Part shown: positions 1 to 6,167 of the stretch, piece by piece
How the letters are laid out: each line of letters begins with the position of its first letter
Numbering within the stretch: position 1 is the stretch's first letter
From: CAYRJA01 sp964424455
Lineage (GTDB): Bacteria; Bacteroidota; Bacteroidia; Chitinophagales; UBA10324
Reading direction: 5' to 3'
Length of the DNA: 8,712 nt
Assembly (NCBI GenBank): GCA_964424455.1
Contig: CAYRJA010000119.1
Coordinates: forward strand, 1-8,712
Notes under the pieces: generated by a model
The model's input: only the letters and a program-made list of their open reading frames with translations
The model's database searches: none
Told to the model about the DNA's origin: nothing
Position numbers and translations under genes: made by a program

Positions 1-244
1 ATTCATTATTTCTTTACCGATTGTGGTGAATACTGCAATTATTCATACACCCAATATTACAAACTTATTTTTCCGTTCAGCGCTGTGTAACAGTTTGCTC
101 AAAGTCGTTGCAATTAGACTATATCCTGATTAACCCCGCACACGATACTTTTCTTTCTGCTACATTTGCGGACAAAGAAGAAAACGGTTAAGGGTTTGAG
201 AAGTTCTTATATCCTACACCTTACACTATAGCCCTTTTGCCTTT
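1..244. other. Upstream non-coding region with possible divergent promoters
   Basis: No open frame of credible length is visible on either strand. The stretch is AT-rich and ends at the ATG of the saccharopine-type dehydrogenase at 245. It carries a TAnnTTTG box on the plus strand (161-168, listed separately). It also carries a minus-strand match, TAAGTTTG read from 67 down to 60, which could serve a gene running out of the window to the left. A minus-strand ATG at 6-4 is the only nearby start and just two codons of it are inside the window, so no gene is called. No RNA gene is recognised here. Confidence 0.5.
161..168 (+). promoter_or_regulatory. Candidate Bacteroidota -7 promoter element
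   Basis: TACATTTG fits the TAnnTTTG -7 consensus known for Bacteroidota sigma-A promoters. It lies 76 bases before the ATG at 245, so transcription would begin near 173-176 and give a leader of roughly 70 bases. I see no good TTTG -33 partner at the usual distance, which weakens the call. The identical octamer precedes the genes at 3671 (minus) and 4744 (plus). Confidence 0.4.
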
Positions 245-1447
245 ATGAAAAAGATTAAGATTGCTCTCATCCGGGAAGGAAAGATACCACCGGACAACCG
301 CGTGGCTTTCAGCCCTGAACAGTGTGTATGGCTGCACAAAAGTTATCCCGAACTGGGAATGACGGTTCAATCTTCTCCGGACAGGTGTTACAAAGATGCA
401 GAATATCAAAAAGCAGGAATAAAAGTAACTGGAGAAGTCAATGATGCCGATATTTTAATTGGTATTAAAGAAGTTCCGAAAAAGCAACTGATTGAGGGGA
501 AGAAATATCTGTTCTTCTCTCATGTGATTAAGAAGCAACCACATAATCGTGAGATGCTGAAAGAAATTATCAGGAAGAAGATTACTCTGATTGATTATGA
601 ATGTTTAGTTTGGGAAAACGGCGAACGAGTTCTTGGTTTCGGTCATTTTGCGGGAATAGTAGGCGCGCATAATGCATTTCTCACTTATGGAAAGCGCTAC
701 AAGCTGTATGATTTAAAGCCGGCAAATAAGTGTGCTGATTACAAAGAACTGCTTGATCTGTATAAAAATATAAAACTACCTCCTATAAAAATTGCTGTAA
801 CAGGCACCGGTCGGGCTGCACGCGGAGTTTATGAATTACTCGACAAACTAAATATCCGGATGGTGAGTATTCAGAACTACCTCACTAAGAATTTTGATGA
901 GCCGGTTTATGTAGTGCTGAATACCGCTCAGTTGTATGAGAGGAAAAACGGGAAATCTTTTGTCCGCGATGACTTTCATAAACATCCGGAGAATTATGAT
1001 TCTGCTTTCCTCCCATTTACCAAAGTAACCGATCTTTTTATTAATGCTATTTTCTGGGATCCGCGCACACCGCCCTTCTTCACAATAAAAGATATGCGTT
1101 CACGCGATTTTAAAATCAAAGTGATTGCAGACATTACCTGTGATGTGAACGGTTCTGTTCCGGCTACCGTCAGAGACACCTCCATTGACGACCCTATCTT
1201 TGGTTATAATCCTGTTACAGAAAAAGAAGATATTCCTCACCAGCCGCAGGTGATTGATGTGATGGCAGTAAGTAATCTGCCAAATGAATTGCCCCGCGAA
1301 GCTTCTACTGAGTTTGGTAATAAGCTGATTGAATATGTAATGGAAGAATTACTAAAGCAGAAAAGCGATATTATTGACAGGGCAACAATTACAAAGGATG
1401 GGAAACTGACTGATCGGTATTCTTATCTGTCAGATTATATCCTTTAA
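245..1447 (+). CDS. Lysine-2-oxoglutarate reductase / saccharopine dehydrogenase (lysine-forming)-type enzyme
   Basis: This 400-residue protein has the alanine dehydrogenase/PNT fold used by enzymes that make or cleave saccharopine from lysine and 2-oxoglutarate with NAD(P)H, in the cytoplasm. The N-terminal half has GIKEVP with Lys75 and FFSHVIKKQ with His93, at the places of the catalytic Lys and His of yeast Lys1. A Rossmann dinucleotide loop VTGTGRAARG spans 185-194. IADITCD (294-300) and LPNELPREAS (345-354) match the conserved C-terminal blocks. From memory, several stretches (FFSH.IK.Q, .LIDYE, HPE.Y, INAIFW, DGKLTDRYSY) resemble the LKR half of animal AASS more than yeast Lys1. The protein is one LKR-like domain; no separate glutamate-forming saccharopine dehydrogenase gene lies in the window. 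The start is ATG followed by Lys codons. It could act in lysine breakdown or, less likely, synthesis; the direction and cofactor are not readable here. Confidence 0.82.
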   Translation: MKKIKIALIREGKIPPDNRVAFSPEQCVWLHKSYPELGMTVQSSPDRCYKDAEYQKAGIKVTGEVNDADILIGIKEVPKKQLIEGKKYLFFSHVIKKQPHNREMLKEIIRKKITLIDYECLVWENGERVLGFGHFAGIVGAHNAFLTYGKRYKLYDLKPANKCADYKELLDLYKNIKLPPIKIAVTGTGRAARGVYELLDKLNIRMVSIQNYLTKNFDEPVYVVLNTAQLYERKNGKSFVRDDFHKHPENYDSAFLPFTKVTDLFINAIFWDPRTPPFFTIKDMRSRDFKIKVIADITCDVNGSVPATVRDTSIDDPIFGYNPVTEKEDIPHQPQVIDVMAVSNLPNELPREASTEFGNKLIEYVMEELLKQKSDIIDRATITKDGKLTDRYSYLSDYIL

Positions 1448-2271
1448 GGAGCGCTCTTGATATTGAAATTGTAGTAATCATTATTCTTTCCGATGTCGTC
1501 ATGAACTGTTACTACTTTTATTACAACATAAATATCTGTCTTTACACTTCCGAGTTGGGTAATGATAATATCATCTTCTTTGACATTGTCAATTATGTCT
1601 AAAGGAATTCCTGATTTGAATGCACTGATAACAGTGGACAAGGTGGCATTAGCATAATCGAAACTATTGTACCGCACAAATTTTCCTCCGGCAGGTGAAT
1701 ACCAAACCCTTGATATAGTTGTATCACTCCCTGATTTATCCTGAATGTCTCTGAGAGAAGAATCCGTAACTGCCGATTGTTTGGGCAGCCTTAGTTGTAA
1801 ATCAAATGCATCTTCTGTAGCGACTACCAAAGGATTATTTGCGTACATTCTGTTATTTGAATACTCCTGATATAAAGCTTCCGATTCAATAATCAGGCGC
1901 TTTACGCCTGTACCTGTATTTCCGTTTTCAGCAATGGCATTGAATGAAAATACTACTGATTTGCCGGAAACTGTTGAAGGAACTTTATATTGAAAAAGAT
2001 AAGTAAACTTCTTTGAAGCAAATGAAGTGTCAAATACGGTAGTCTGATATCCGTTATCGGGATGGCTTGTGATATAAAAACGATTCATATTATCATCACA
2101 CCTTACTGTAACAGAAATTGAAACCACATCTCCCACTTTCCCTTTTATATATAAATCATCCGGTGTAAGGAACACTACGGGCGTAGCGGTGGATTTATCT
2201 TTTTTACAGGAAGAGAAACAGATGCCTGTGAGAATAACTGAAAGGAAAAGAATCTTGTGCATGTATCTCAT
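1444..2271 (-). CDS. Predicted lipoprotein of unknown function with an Ig-like N-terminal region
   Basis: The protein (275 residues from ATG 2271, 272 from ATG 2262) begins with a short basic, hydrophobic leader (MHKILFLSVILTGICFSSC) whose last Cys, residue 22 from 2271, is a likely lipobox Cys. It is followed by KKDK, typical of Bacteroidota lipoproteins, so it should be anchored in the envelope. Residues about 40-125 read like a beta-sandwich (alternating hydrophobic strands, KFTYLFQYKVPSTVSGKSVVF, then FNAIAENGN), resembling Ig/cadherin-like repeats. The C-terminal part has a further strand-rich block ending DYYNFNIK. I do not recognise the family. The frame opens earlier at a GTG at 2298, but that codon sits inside a hairpin and would add nine residues before the signal peptide, so an ATG start is preferred. 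Its stop overlaps the stop of the convergent dehydrogenase gene. Confidence 0.72.
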   Translation of the reverse strand: MRYMHKILFLSVILTGICFSSCKKDKSTATPVVFLTPDDLYIKGKVGDVVSISVTVRCDDNMNRFYITSHPDNGYQTTVFDTSFASKKFTYLFQYKVPSTVSGKSVVFSFNAIAENGNTGTGVKRLIIESEALYQEYSNNRMYANNPLVVATEDAFDLQLRLPKQSAVTDSSLRDIQDKSGSDTTISRVWYSPAGGKFVRYNSFDYANATLSTVISAFKSGIPLDIIDNVKEDDIIITQLGSVKTDIYVVIKVVTVHDDIGKNNDYYNFNIKSAP

Positions 2272-2282
2272 AATAAAATAAT

Positions 2283-2327
2283 CGCCACAAGAATACACTA
2301 TGTTAAGCTTGCTGTATTCCTGTGGCG
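2283..2327 (-). terminator. Strong hairpin, probable terminator of the barrel-lipoprotein operon
   Basis: CGCCACAAGAATACA (2283-2297) and TGTATTCCTGTGGCG (2313-2327) are inverted repeats pairing at 14 of 15 positions, around a 15-base loop that contains the palindrome AAGCTT. On the minus strand the stem is followed by GATTATTTTATTA, a loose T-rich tail. It lies 31 bases past the stop of the small lipoprotein gene (2358) and 12 bases before the ATG at 2271, so it probably ends the upstream minus-strand transcript. It could also be an attenuator or leader hairpin for the downstream lipoprotein gene. The stem is clear; the role is inferred. Confidence 0.6.
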
Positions 2328-2357
2328 AATATTATTTATCCACTGATTAAGTGAAGA

Positions 2358-2765
2358 TTATTTCGACTTAATCTTGAATGCTTTTGCGCGTACAGTAATC
2401 ATCTGCTTGCGTCCTAAAAACATTCTGTTGGTTTTTTCTTCAGTGGCTAAAGGCAGAACAAAATCTGCATCGGGTTTTTGCATTAATGCATCGTAAAGAG
2501 CATTGTTATACCCACGACTTACTACGCCGGTAAGGTTCAGTCCTCCGACAGAAGGCGTGTAGTATTTTCTGCCTCCGACCGGAATGCCTAATGCATAATA
2601 TTGGGTTGCGCTTCCTGTAACATCTCCAACATATTCCAAATTGTCCATTGTGAGATTTACCTGGGTATTTAATCCGGAAGTTGCAACAGTTTTACTCATC
2701 ATAGTGCAGGAGGAAGCAAAAACCACCACTCCCAGTGCAACTATTAAATTCATTATTTTTTTCAT
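2358..2765 (-). CDS. Small predicted lipoprotein of unknown function
   Basis: This 135-residue protein has a clear type II signal peptide: MKK, a hydrophobic core (IVALGVVVFA) and a lipobox ASSC with Cys20. It is therefore likely an outer- or inner-membrane-anchored lipoprotein. The mature part contains a Gly/Tyr-rich middle (TQYYALGIPVGGRKYY, about 54-69) and an ADFVLPLATEEK segment (about 100-111) before a basic C-terminus rich in Lys. That pattern is seen in several small Bacteroidota lipoprotein families of unknown function; I cannot name the family with confidence. It follows the barrel-like gene on the same strand after 36 bases with no terminator between, so the two are probably co-transcribed. 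A hairpin follows 31 bases after its stop. No Shine-Dalgarno is visible; the upstream bases are A/T-rich, as is usual in the phylum. Confidence 0.75.
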   Translation of the reverse strand: MKKIMNLIVALGVVVFASSCTMMSKTVATSGLNTQVNLTMDNLEYVGDVTGSATQYYALGIPVGGRKYYTPSVGGLNLTGVVSRGYNNALYDALMQKPDADFVLPLATEEKTNRMFLGRKQMITVRAKAFKIKSK

Positions 2766-2801
2766 AGAAATTGGTTTTGTTATTACTATTTAAACTTCCT
2801 C

Positions 2802-3671
2802 TTATTTACCAAAATAAATATTTGCTACAATTCTTACATCAGCATTGGTATCTGCATTAAAGAATTTTTTGCTTGCTTTACTGTAATACTGTGCACCATT
2901 GGGGTCGTTATCCAATGTAACATACTCGCCAGAAGTTGCAACTGTTCCAACCTGGTTGTCATATTTAACTTTTGTTTTTCCGTTGAACTCCCATTTTGCA
3001 TTCCATCCCCATTCCAAACCCAATGAGATTGGAAGATGAGCAACGAAAATATTAAATCCAGCAACACCACCTAAACCAACAGTAGTATTAGGAGTGCGGG
3101 AAGTCATGTTGAAGTGATCATTGTTTTTGTATTCAACTTCGCTTACTTGTTTTTTTGTTCCGACGCCAATATATAAGTCAGCGCCTAAGTATGCATCAAA
3201 GAAGTTAGCGGGGCTGAAGTGTTTCTCAATACCGGGTACTAATTCAATTTTACGATCAATATCGGCATCTTTAGCAGTTGATACGCTATACATTTCATTA
3301 TACACGCCGCCTGCATCTACAACGGCAGAAGAATCTAACCCTGTACCGGATGTTTTAACATTGTTGGAATAAATTCTCAAACCAAGACGATAAGCAACAT
3401 CATCAGTTTTGTAATACTTGAAGGTTAAAAGCTCGCCTGTTTTTAAATTGTTAAAATTGTAAAGATGAGCAGAACCTGTATCGGAAGTACGAAGTATTGG
3501 GTTATCACTTGATGATCTGCTAAGAGGCAACCCAAAAGTGAAAGCCATGTTACCGGCTTGAGGCCTTCCGCCGAGTTTTTCGACAGAGCTTTCATTTTCT
3601 CTCGTTGTTAATTGTGCGTAGCTACTAAAAAATCCCATAGCTAAAGCAAGCAGTAAAATTGATTTTTTCAT
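2802..3671 (-). CDS. Predicted outer-membrane beta-barrel protein
   Basis: This 289-residue exported protein starts with a type I signal peptide (MKKSILLLALAMGFFSSYA, probable cleavage after Ala19, leaving Gln20). The mature chain is rich in alternating hydrophobic/polar strands and aromatic residues: FTFGLPLS, LLTFKYY, YRLGLRIYSN, FFDAYLGADLYIGVG, TVGLGGVAGFNIF, ISLGLEWGWNAKWEF. It closes with DVRIVANIYFGK, a final strand with an aromatic residue close to the end, as in outer-membrane barrels. The loops are Asn/Ser/Thr/Asp-rich (NNDHFN, DNDPNGAQ). No enzymatic motif or OmpA peptidoglycan-binding domain is seen, so it is a barrel only. It resembles the generic porin-like OMP_b-brl group of Bacteroidota; the substrate is unknown. 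It probably forms an operon with the small lipoprotein 36 bases downstream. Confidence 0.72.
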   Translation of the reverse strand: MKKSILLLALAMGFFSSYAQLTTRENESSVEKLGGRPQAGNMAFTFGLPLSRSSSDNPILRTSDTGSAHLYNFNNLKTGELLTFKYYKTDDVAYRLGLRIYSNNVKTSGTGLDSSAVVDAGGVYNEMYSVSTAKDADIDRKIELVPGIEKHFSPANFFDAYLGADLYIGVGTKKQVSEVEYKNNDHFNMTSRTPNTTVGLGGVAGFNIFVAHLPISLGLEWGWNAKWEFNGKTKVKYDNQVGTVATSGEYVTLDNDPNGAQYYSKASKKFFNADTNADVRIVANIYFGK

Positions 3672-3702
3672 AGAATTTGTTTTGAGTTTTAAGAATTTTC
3701 GT

Positions 3703-3710
3703 CAAATGTA
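3703..3710 (-). promoter_or_regulatory. Candidate -7 element for the barrel-lipoprotein operon
   Basis: On the minus strand the bases read TACATTTG, a full fit to the TAnnTTTG box. It ends about 31 bases before the ATG at 3671, giving a leader of roughly 25 bases. Upstream there are T-rich stretches with TTTTTG and TATTTG but at a shorter spacing than the usual 19-21 bases for a -33 element, so only the -7 part is well supported. Confidence 0.5.
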
Positions 3711-3755
3711 ATTAAGCAAATACAAAAATGCTAATTAATTATATCTACACAGCTA

Positions 3756-3788
3756 TGTTGAAAGTGTAGTACTTTCTCAACATTTTTT
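3756..3788. terminator. Hairpin with a plus-strand T tract at the end of the SDR gene
   Basis: TGTTGAAAGT (3756-3765) pairs with ACTT..TCAACA (3771-3774 and 3777-3782, with a two-base bulge) around the loop GTAGT. On the plus strand it is followed directly by six Ts (3783-3788), the usual form of an intrinsic terminator, yet no plus-strand gene ends here. On the minus strand the hairpin comes two to eight bases after the SDR stop (3790) and is preceded by an A tract. It may end the SDR transcript, act in both directions, or block antisense reading into the SDR gene. Confidence 0.5.
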
Positions 3789-3789
3789 G

Positions 3790-4605
3790 CTAAAAGGGGG
3801 AATCCGTTTCTTTTGAAATTTTTGAAAAAACCAATCTATCCATTAACCGTGGGAAAAATTTATTTAGAAATACTACCATTTTCCCTTGTGTAGAGAGAAT
3901 CAGTGTTTTTTTCCTTTTTAAAATACCTTTAAGAATTTCATCCGCAACTTTTTCTGCTGTCATCAGCTTTTTCTCCTCTAATGGAGATTCTCCTTGCTGT
4001 TTTCCGTCTTTATCCAAAGCGGTTTTTCGAATATTGGAAGCGGTATAACCCGGACAAGCCACCATTACATGCAGCCCGGTTTTTAGATTTTCAATTCTTA
4101 ATGATTCGAGAAAACCATATATGGCAAATTTGCTGGCTGAATATCCGGTTCTTCCCGGCAGCCCCTTAAAACCTGCAATAGATGAAACTCCAACAATACT
4201 CCCTTTCACTTTCATGATTTCAGGGAGTGCATACTTTGTACAATAAACCGTTCCCCAGAAATTAATATCCATCAACTGCTTTATTACTGAAATATCTGTG
4301 TCCTTAAAAAGTGCACGCATAGAAATGCCTGCGTTATTTATAAGTATATCAATTCTTCCAAACTCTGCCAGTGTTTCATCAATGATTCTTTTGCAATCTG
4401 CCTGATAGCTTACATCTGATTCCACTCTCAAAACTTCTACTCCGGTCATTTTTCTGATTTCTTCTGCTGCACTATAAAGATTAGCGCCATTGCGTCCTGT
4501 GATAACCACTTTGCTTCCGCGCTTTGCAAATGCTATGGCACACGCTTTTCCGATTCCTGAAGAACCGCCGGTTACAATTACTACTTTATCTTTTAGTGAA
4601 ATCAT
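3790..4605 (-). CDS. Short-chain dehydrogenase/reductase (classical SDR)
   Basis: This 271-residue NAD(P)-dependent oxidoreductase has the full set of classical SDR signatures. They are the TGGSSGIG cofactor loop at 12-19, NNAG at 90-93, the active-site Asn in MDINFWG (Asn114), Ser142, and the catalytic YSASK with Tyr155 and Lys159. ACPGYTAS (183-190) is the usual Pro-Gly turn after the substrate loop. Arg38 just after the second strand (VVITGRN) suggests NADP(H). Beyond about residue 235 there is a basic, hydrophobic tail (KMVVFLNKFFPRLMDRLVF) that looks amphipathic and could hold the enzyme at the membrane, as in DHRS7-like SDRs acting on lipids or retinoid-like substrates. The real substrate cannot be read from the sequence. 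The gene stands alone and is divergent from the cytochrome gene, with 138 bases between the two starts. Confidence 0.88.
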   Translation of the reverse strand: MISLKDKVVIVTGGSSGIGKACAIAFAKRGSKVVITGRNGANLYSAAEEIRKMTGVEVLRVESDVSYQADCKRIIDETLAEFGRIDILINNAGISMRALFKDTDISVIKQLMDINFWGTVYCTKYALPEIMKVKGSIVGVSSIAGFKGLPGRTGYSASKFAIYGFLESLRIENLKTGLHVMVACPGYTASNIRKTALDKDGKQQGESPLEEKKLMTAEKVADEILKGILKRKKTLILSTQGKMVVFLNKFFPRLMDRLVFSKISKETDSPF

Positions 4606-4621
4606 GTTTTTTTCTTCGCTT

Positions 4622-4629
4622 CAAAAATA
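4622..4629 (-). promoter_or_regulatory. Candidate -7 element for the SDR gene
   Basis: The minus strand reads TATTTTTG, matching TAnnTTTG, 16 bases before the ATG at 4605. The leader would be very short. No matching -33 element is seen at the standard spacing, and in this A/T-rich region a chance match is possible. Confidence 0.3.
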
Positions 4630-4718
4630 ACAACTATCCATACTCAGAACTTAAATTTTCACAATGACAAGAGTTTTCAAGCACCTCTCAACACTCTTAG
4701 ATTATTAAGCGAATGTGA

Positions 4719-4726
4719 TACATTTG
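4719..4726 (+). promoter_or_regulatory. Candidate -7 element for the cytochrome gene
   Basis: TACATTTG matches the Bacteroidota -7 box exactly and lies 17 bases before the ATG at 4744, so the transcript would start about 10 bases before the gene. The -33 region is not clear. With the minus-strand box at 4622-4629 it makes the 138-base gap a divergent promoter region. Confidence 0.45.
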
Positions 4727-4743
4727 CATAAACTCTTATTTCT

Positions 4744-5193
4744 ATGAAGAAGAATCTTATCCTTTCATTTTTACTTATCGCATTTATTTCGCTAATAGCA
4801 TTTACTTATAAAGCCCAGCAACAACCACCCAAGTACAAAAATTTACAAGTTCTACCTCAGGACATCAGCAAAGTTGAACTGGATTCAATTATGGATGTTT
4901 TTAAAACCTCTTTGGGTGTGAAATGCTCTTTCTGCCATGCACGATGGGAAGATTCAACTAAGAAAGGATTGGATTTTGCAAGCGATGTAAAACCTCAGAA
5001 AGAAACTACCCGTTCCATGATGAAGATGACGGCTCAAATCAATGAGATGTTTTTTAATCCGGATCATTCTACCCGCCCCGATACCATTCATACAGTGATA
5101 TGTTATACCTGTCACCGGGATTTCCCGACACCGGATTCGAAAAAACTGATGGAGGAATTGGATCAGATGCAAATGTCCGCACCGAATAAGTAG
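4744..5193 (+). CDS. Small exported diheme c-type cytochrome (reaction-centre cytochrome c-like)
   Basis: This 149-residue protein has a hydrophobic N-terminus (residues 4-22), a signal peptide or uncleaved anchor, so the heme domain would lie in the periplasm. It carries two CxxCH heme-attachment motifs: CSFCH at 61-65 and CYTCH at 120-124. Between them TRSMMKMTAQINEMFF (89-104) has the Met-rich helix expected to supply axial ligands. The KNLQVLPQDIS stretch before the first heme is typical of stand-alone homologues of the photosynthetic reaction-centre cytochrome subunit (CytoC_RC family), found in many non-phototrophic Bacteroidota and Acidobacteria. It probably carries electrons in the periplasm; the partner is unknown. 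No oxidase, reductase or cytochrome-maturation gene is in the window. It ends three bases from the end of the convergent hydratase gene, with no terminator between. Confidence 0.85.
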   Translation: MKKNLILSFLLIAFISLIAFTYKAQQQPPKYKNLQVLPQDISKVELDSIMDVFKTSLGVKCSFCHARWEDSTKKGLDFASDVKPQKETTRSMMKMTAQINEMFFNPDHSTRPDTIHTVICYTCHRDFPTPDSKKLMEELDQMQMSAPNK

Positions 5194-5196
5194 TTC

Positions 5197-5979
5197 TTAT
5201 TCTCCTTTAAACACCGGCTTTCGCTTTTCAATGAAAGCTGTAACACCTTCCTTGTTGTCTTTGGAACTGCCTGCAATTTCCTGGCAATAGGATTCGTATT
5301 CCAAAATATCCTCCAAATCACTATGGAAAGATTTGTTCAGCATCTTCTTCATCAAACCGATAGCTTTAGTGGGAGCAGTAGCATAGTAATCAGTGATTTT
5401 TTTTACTTCAGCATCTAACTCCTCCGGTTTCACCACACGGTTTACCATTCCTAACTGTAACGCTTCCGCAGCAGTAACTTTTGTTCCCATAGTTGCCAGT
5501 TCAAAAGCTTTTGTAGAGCCAACTATCCGTGGAAGAAAATAAGTAGATCCTGAATCCAATACCAATCCAACATTTATAAACACTTCTATCAATGAAGCAT
5601 TTTCAGAAGCGATAATTAAATCACAGGCAAGAGCCAGCGAACATCCCGCTCCTGCCGCTACGCCATTGAGCCGCGCAATAACCGGCTTAGGCATATTTCT
5701 TACCGCCCGGATAATCGGGTTGTATCTTTTATCTAATGAATCTTTAAAACTGCGGACACCACCGGCTGCCGCCGCTTTCAAATCCTGACCGGAGCAAAAT
5801 GCTTTTCCTGCTCCCGTAATTACAAGTACTCTTGCTTCTTTATTTTTATTTACCTCTTTCAGCGCATCCTGCAACTCATAGCTCAGTTCATCATTAAATG
5901 CATTGTAAACATCAGGGCGGTTTAGTGTAACAGTTGCAACACCTTCTTTTATATTAAGCAGCAAAGTATTAAAACTCAT
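5197..5979 (-). CDS. Enoyl-CoA hydratase/isomerase family protein, PaaG-like
   Basis: This 260-residue crotonase-fold enzyme acts on an acyl-CoA thioester in the cytoplasm. The oxyanion-hole segments are visible: FCSGQDL (61-67) and NGVAAGAGCSLAL (105-117). The two Glu of classical enoyl-CoA hydratases are absent: Ser114 replaces the first (the CE position), and the second region reads GLVLDSGST, with Asp142. That pattern fits PaaG-type ring-1,2-epoxyphenylacetyl-CoA isomerases and other isomerase-type crotonases better than a hydratase. SGST replaces the more usual SGGT. The C-terminal EGVTAFIEKRKPVFKGE is the standard family ending. No other phenylacetate or beta-oxidation gene is nearby, so the pathway is uncertain. 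The length is normal for the family and the gene is apparently monocistronic. Confidence 0.85.
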   Translation of the reverse strand: MSFNTLLLNIKEGVATVTLNRPDVYNAFNDELSYELQDALKEVNKNKEARVLVITGAGKAFCSGQDLKAAAAGGVRSFKDSLDKRYNPIIRAVRNMPKPVIARLNGVAAGAGCSLALACDLIIASENASLIEVFINVGLVLDSGSTYFLPRIVGSTKAFELATMGTKVTAAEALQLGMVNRVVKPEELDAEVKKITDYYATAPTKAIGLMKKMLNKSFHSDLEDILEYESYCQEIAGSSKDNKEGVTAFIEKRKPVFKGE

Positions 5980-6167
5980 AAGTAAAATTTTGGGTGAAGG
6001 TAGCAGATTTGAAAAATATTAATGTCCGGTATGAAGATGTGTTCTATGTTAGTTTTGCACTTCTGAAAATTTGATGTAACACTGCACCCTTCTTTAGCTT
6101 GCCGTGTTGAAATATCGTATCTCTTTCTTAACCGAAAGAGAAGTTTGAATTAACATTGTTACAAAAT
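5980..6167. promoter_or_regulatory. Divergent intergenic region with a -7 box and a small hairpin
   Basis: This 188-base gap separates the divergent hydratase and hydrolase genes. On the plus strand TAGTTTTG at 6050-6057 fits TAnnTTTG and could drive the hydrolase operon with a leader of about 100 bases; no good -33 partner is seen. TCTCTTTC (6120-6127) and GAAAGAGA (6134-6141) form a perfect 8-base stem with a six-base loop in that leader, 26 bases before the ATG at 6168. I see no minus-strand TAnnTTTG for the hydratase gene and no small gene. Confidence 0.4.

Noticed and set aside
1..6. Minus-strand ATG at 6-4 as the start of a divergent gene
   Set aside because: Only two codons fall inside the window, so it cannot be supported.
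2272..2298. GTG start at 2298 for the lipoprotein gene
   Set aside because: It would put nine extra residues before a complete signal peptide and place the start at the edge of a strong hairpin. The ATG at 2271 or 2262 fits better.
3121..3372. Plus-strand frame of 83 residues within the barrel gene
   Set aside because: It lies wholly inside a well-supported minus-strand gene and its translation shows no domain; it is an antisense shadow. The same applies to the frames at 221-409, 994-1185, 2834-3070, 3981-4169, 4954-5172, 6259-6444, 6599-6805 and 8266-8484.
6156..6167. TTG start for the hydrolase
   Set aside because: ATG at 6168 is four codons downstream and gives the usual N-terminus of the family.
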